The notes below the pieces were generated by a model. The model was not told the DNA's origin. It worked only from the letters and a program-made list of their open reading frames with translations, and made no database searches. DNA of 64,000 nt, from contig JAJDBJ010000030.1 in the NCBI GenBank assembly GCA_029261395.1, positions 1 through 64,000 of the forward strand, written 5' to 3'. Made by a program: the position numbers and the translations under genes. How positions within the stretch are numbered: position 1 is the stretch's first letter; each line of letters starts with the position of its first letter. Positions 63,777 to 64,000 of the stretch are shown in pieces. The stretch is from Nitrospinaceae bacterium. Lineage in GTDB: Bacteria; Nitrospinota; Nitrospinia; Nitrospinales; Nitrospinaceae.

Positions 63777-64000
63777 ACTGGCTGGCCTCCCTGTGGGGCG
63801 AAGAGTGGGGCGAATACAACGCCTGGGAGTTGCATTGGACGTCGGACGTCTGGGGAGGTGCCTATGCTTTTCTGGGAGTGCTGATCGTTTTGTCGCTGTG
63901 GTTTTTCTGGACCAGCCTTTCGCGGATTCGTTCTCCCTGGAAGAAAATATTCCTTTATGCATTGCGGGTGGTTGTCCTGTTATTGGTGGCGGTGGTGGTT
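63773..64000 (+). CDS. Membrane protein, 5' part only (cut by window end)
   Basis: The first 76 codons of a gene that runs past the window. The GTG start overlaps the DUF4159 stop (GTGA). It has a Trp-rich outer segment, a helix (AYAFLGVLIVLSLWFFW), a basic loop and a second helix (VVVLLLVAVVV). In relatives, DUF4159 genes are followed by BatA/VWA-type or glutamine-amidotransferase-type membrane proteins with two N-terminal helices; this is a likely match. Confidence 0.7.
   Translation, partial: MNWLASLWGEEWGEYNAWELHWTSDVWGGAYAFLGVLIVLSLWFFWTSLSRIRSPWKKIFLYALRVVVLLLVAVVV

Overview
The window reads as a chromosomal segment of a Gram-negative, aerobically respiring bacterium. LpxD, the single LolC/E-type permease with LolD, an MsbA-like ABC exporter and two AsmA-like proteins indicate an outer membrane. 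SdhCAB with a one-piece di-heme-type cytochrome b, an orphan nuoN and PhnW-, SUMF1- and DUF4159-type genes fit a deep-branching lineage close to the old Deltaproteobacteria. My best guess is Nitrospinota (Nitrospina-like), from the gene mix only; no marker in the window proves it. Almost everything is core housekeeping. I saw no tRNA, rRNA, CRISPR array, prophage or transposase.

Layout. 1-1.7 kb: an AT-rich SEC-C protein with a nuclease-like N-terminus that looks acquired. 1.7-12.8 kb: CstA-type transporter, Nfu iron-sulfur carrier, AsmA protein, small membrane proteins (one of 51 aa that is easily missed), aldo/keto reductase, uracil-DNA glycosylase, and a squalene/phytoene-synthase-like enzyme coupled to a DUF1566 protein. 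12.9-18.2 kb: ispH, sdhCAB, a zinc-ribbon protein and an HU/IHF protein. 18.4-28.7 kb: hydroxyacid dehydrogenase, DUF4197 lipoprotein, gatCA behind a terminator, a GGDEF protein, comEC and rnr. 28.8-41.4 kb: a long plus-strand block of pheT (without its tRNA-binding domain and without pheS), zapB-like, zapA, 6S RNA, 5-formyl-THF cyclo-ligase, rny, lysS, lolC/E, lolD, lpxD, a leucine-rich-repeat protein and accA.

41.4-51 kb: a divergent HxlR regulator/quinone reductase pair with clear operators, an ABC exporter, a second aldo/keto reductase, prepilin peptidase, recX-recA-thpR and an MscS channel. 51-64 kb: a lipoprotein, a fusion of c-heme motifs with a formylglycine-generating-enzyme domain, a lipM-like/FG-GAP/TerB/Cys-rich/dtd run, a TPR lipoprotein, nuoN, an AsmA-like protein, a PhnW-type aminotransferase with an unknown partner, and DUF4159 followed by a gene cut by the window end.

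Two families of short intergenic repeats recur: a palindromic element with TGTCATTCTGAG / GAAGAATCT arms (four copies) and a GC-rich hairpin preceded by TTTAAA-TTACC (four copies). At two sites the two are joined. The most unusual items are the domain-deleted pheT, the c-heme/SUMF1 fusion, the modular repeats, the terminator whose loop holds a stop codon directly upstream of gatC, and the redox-type HxlR operon.
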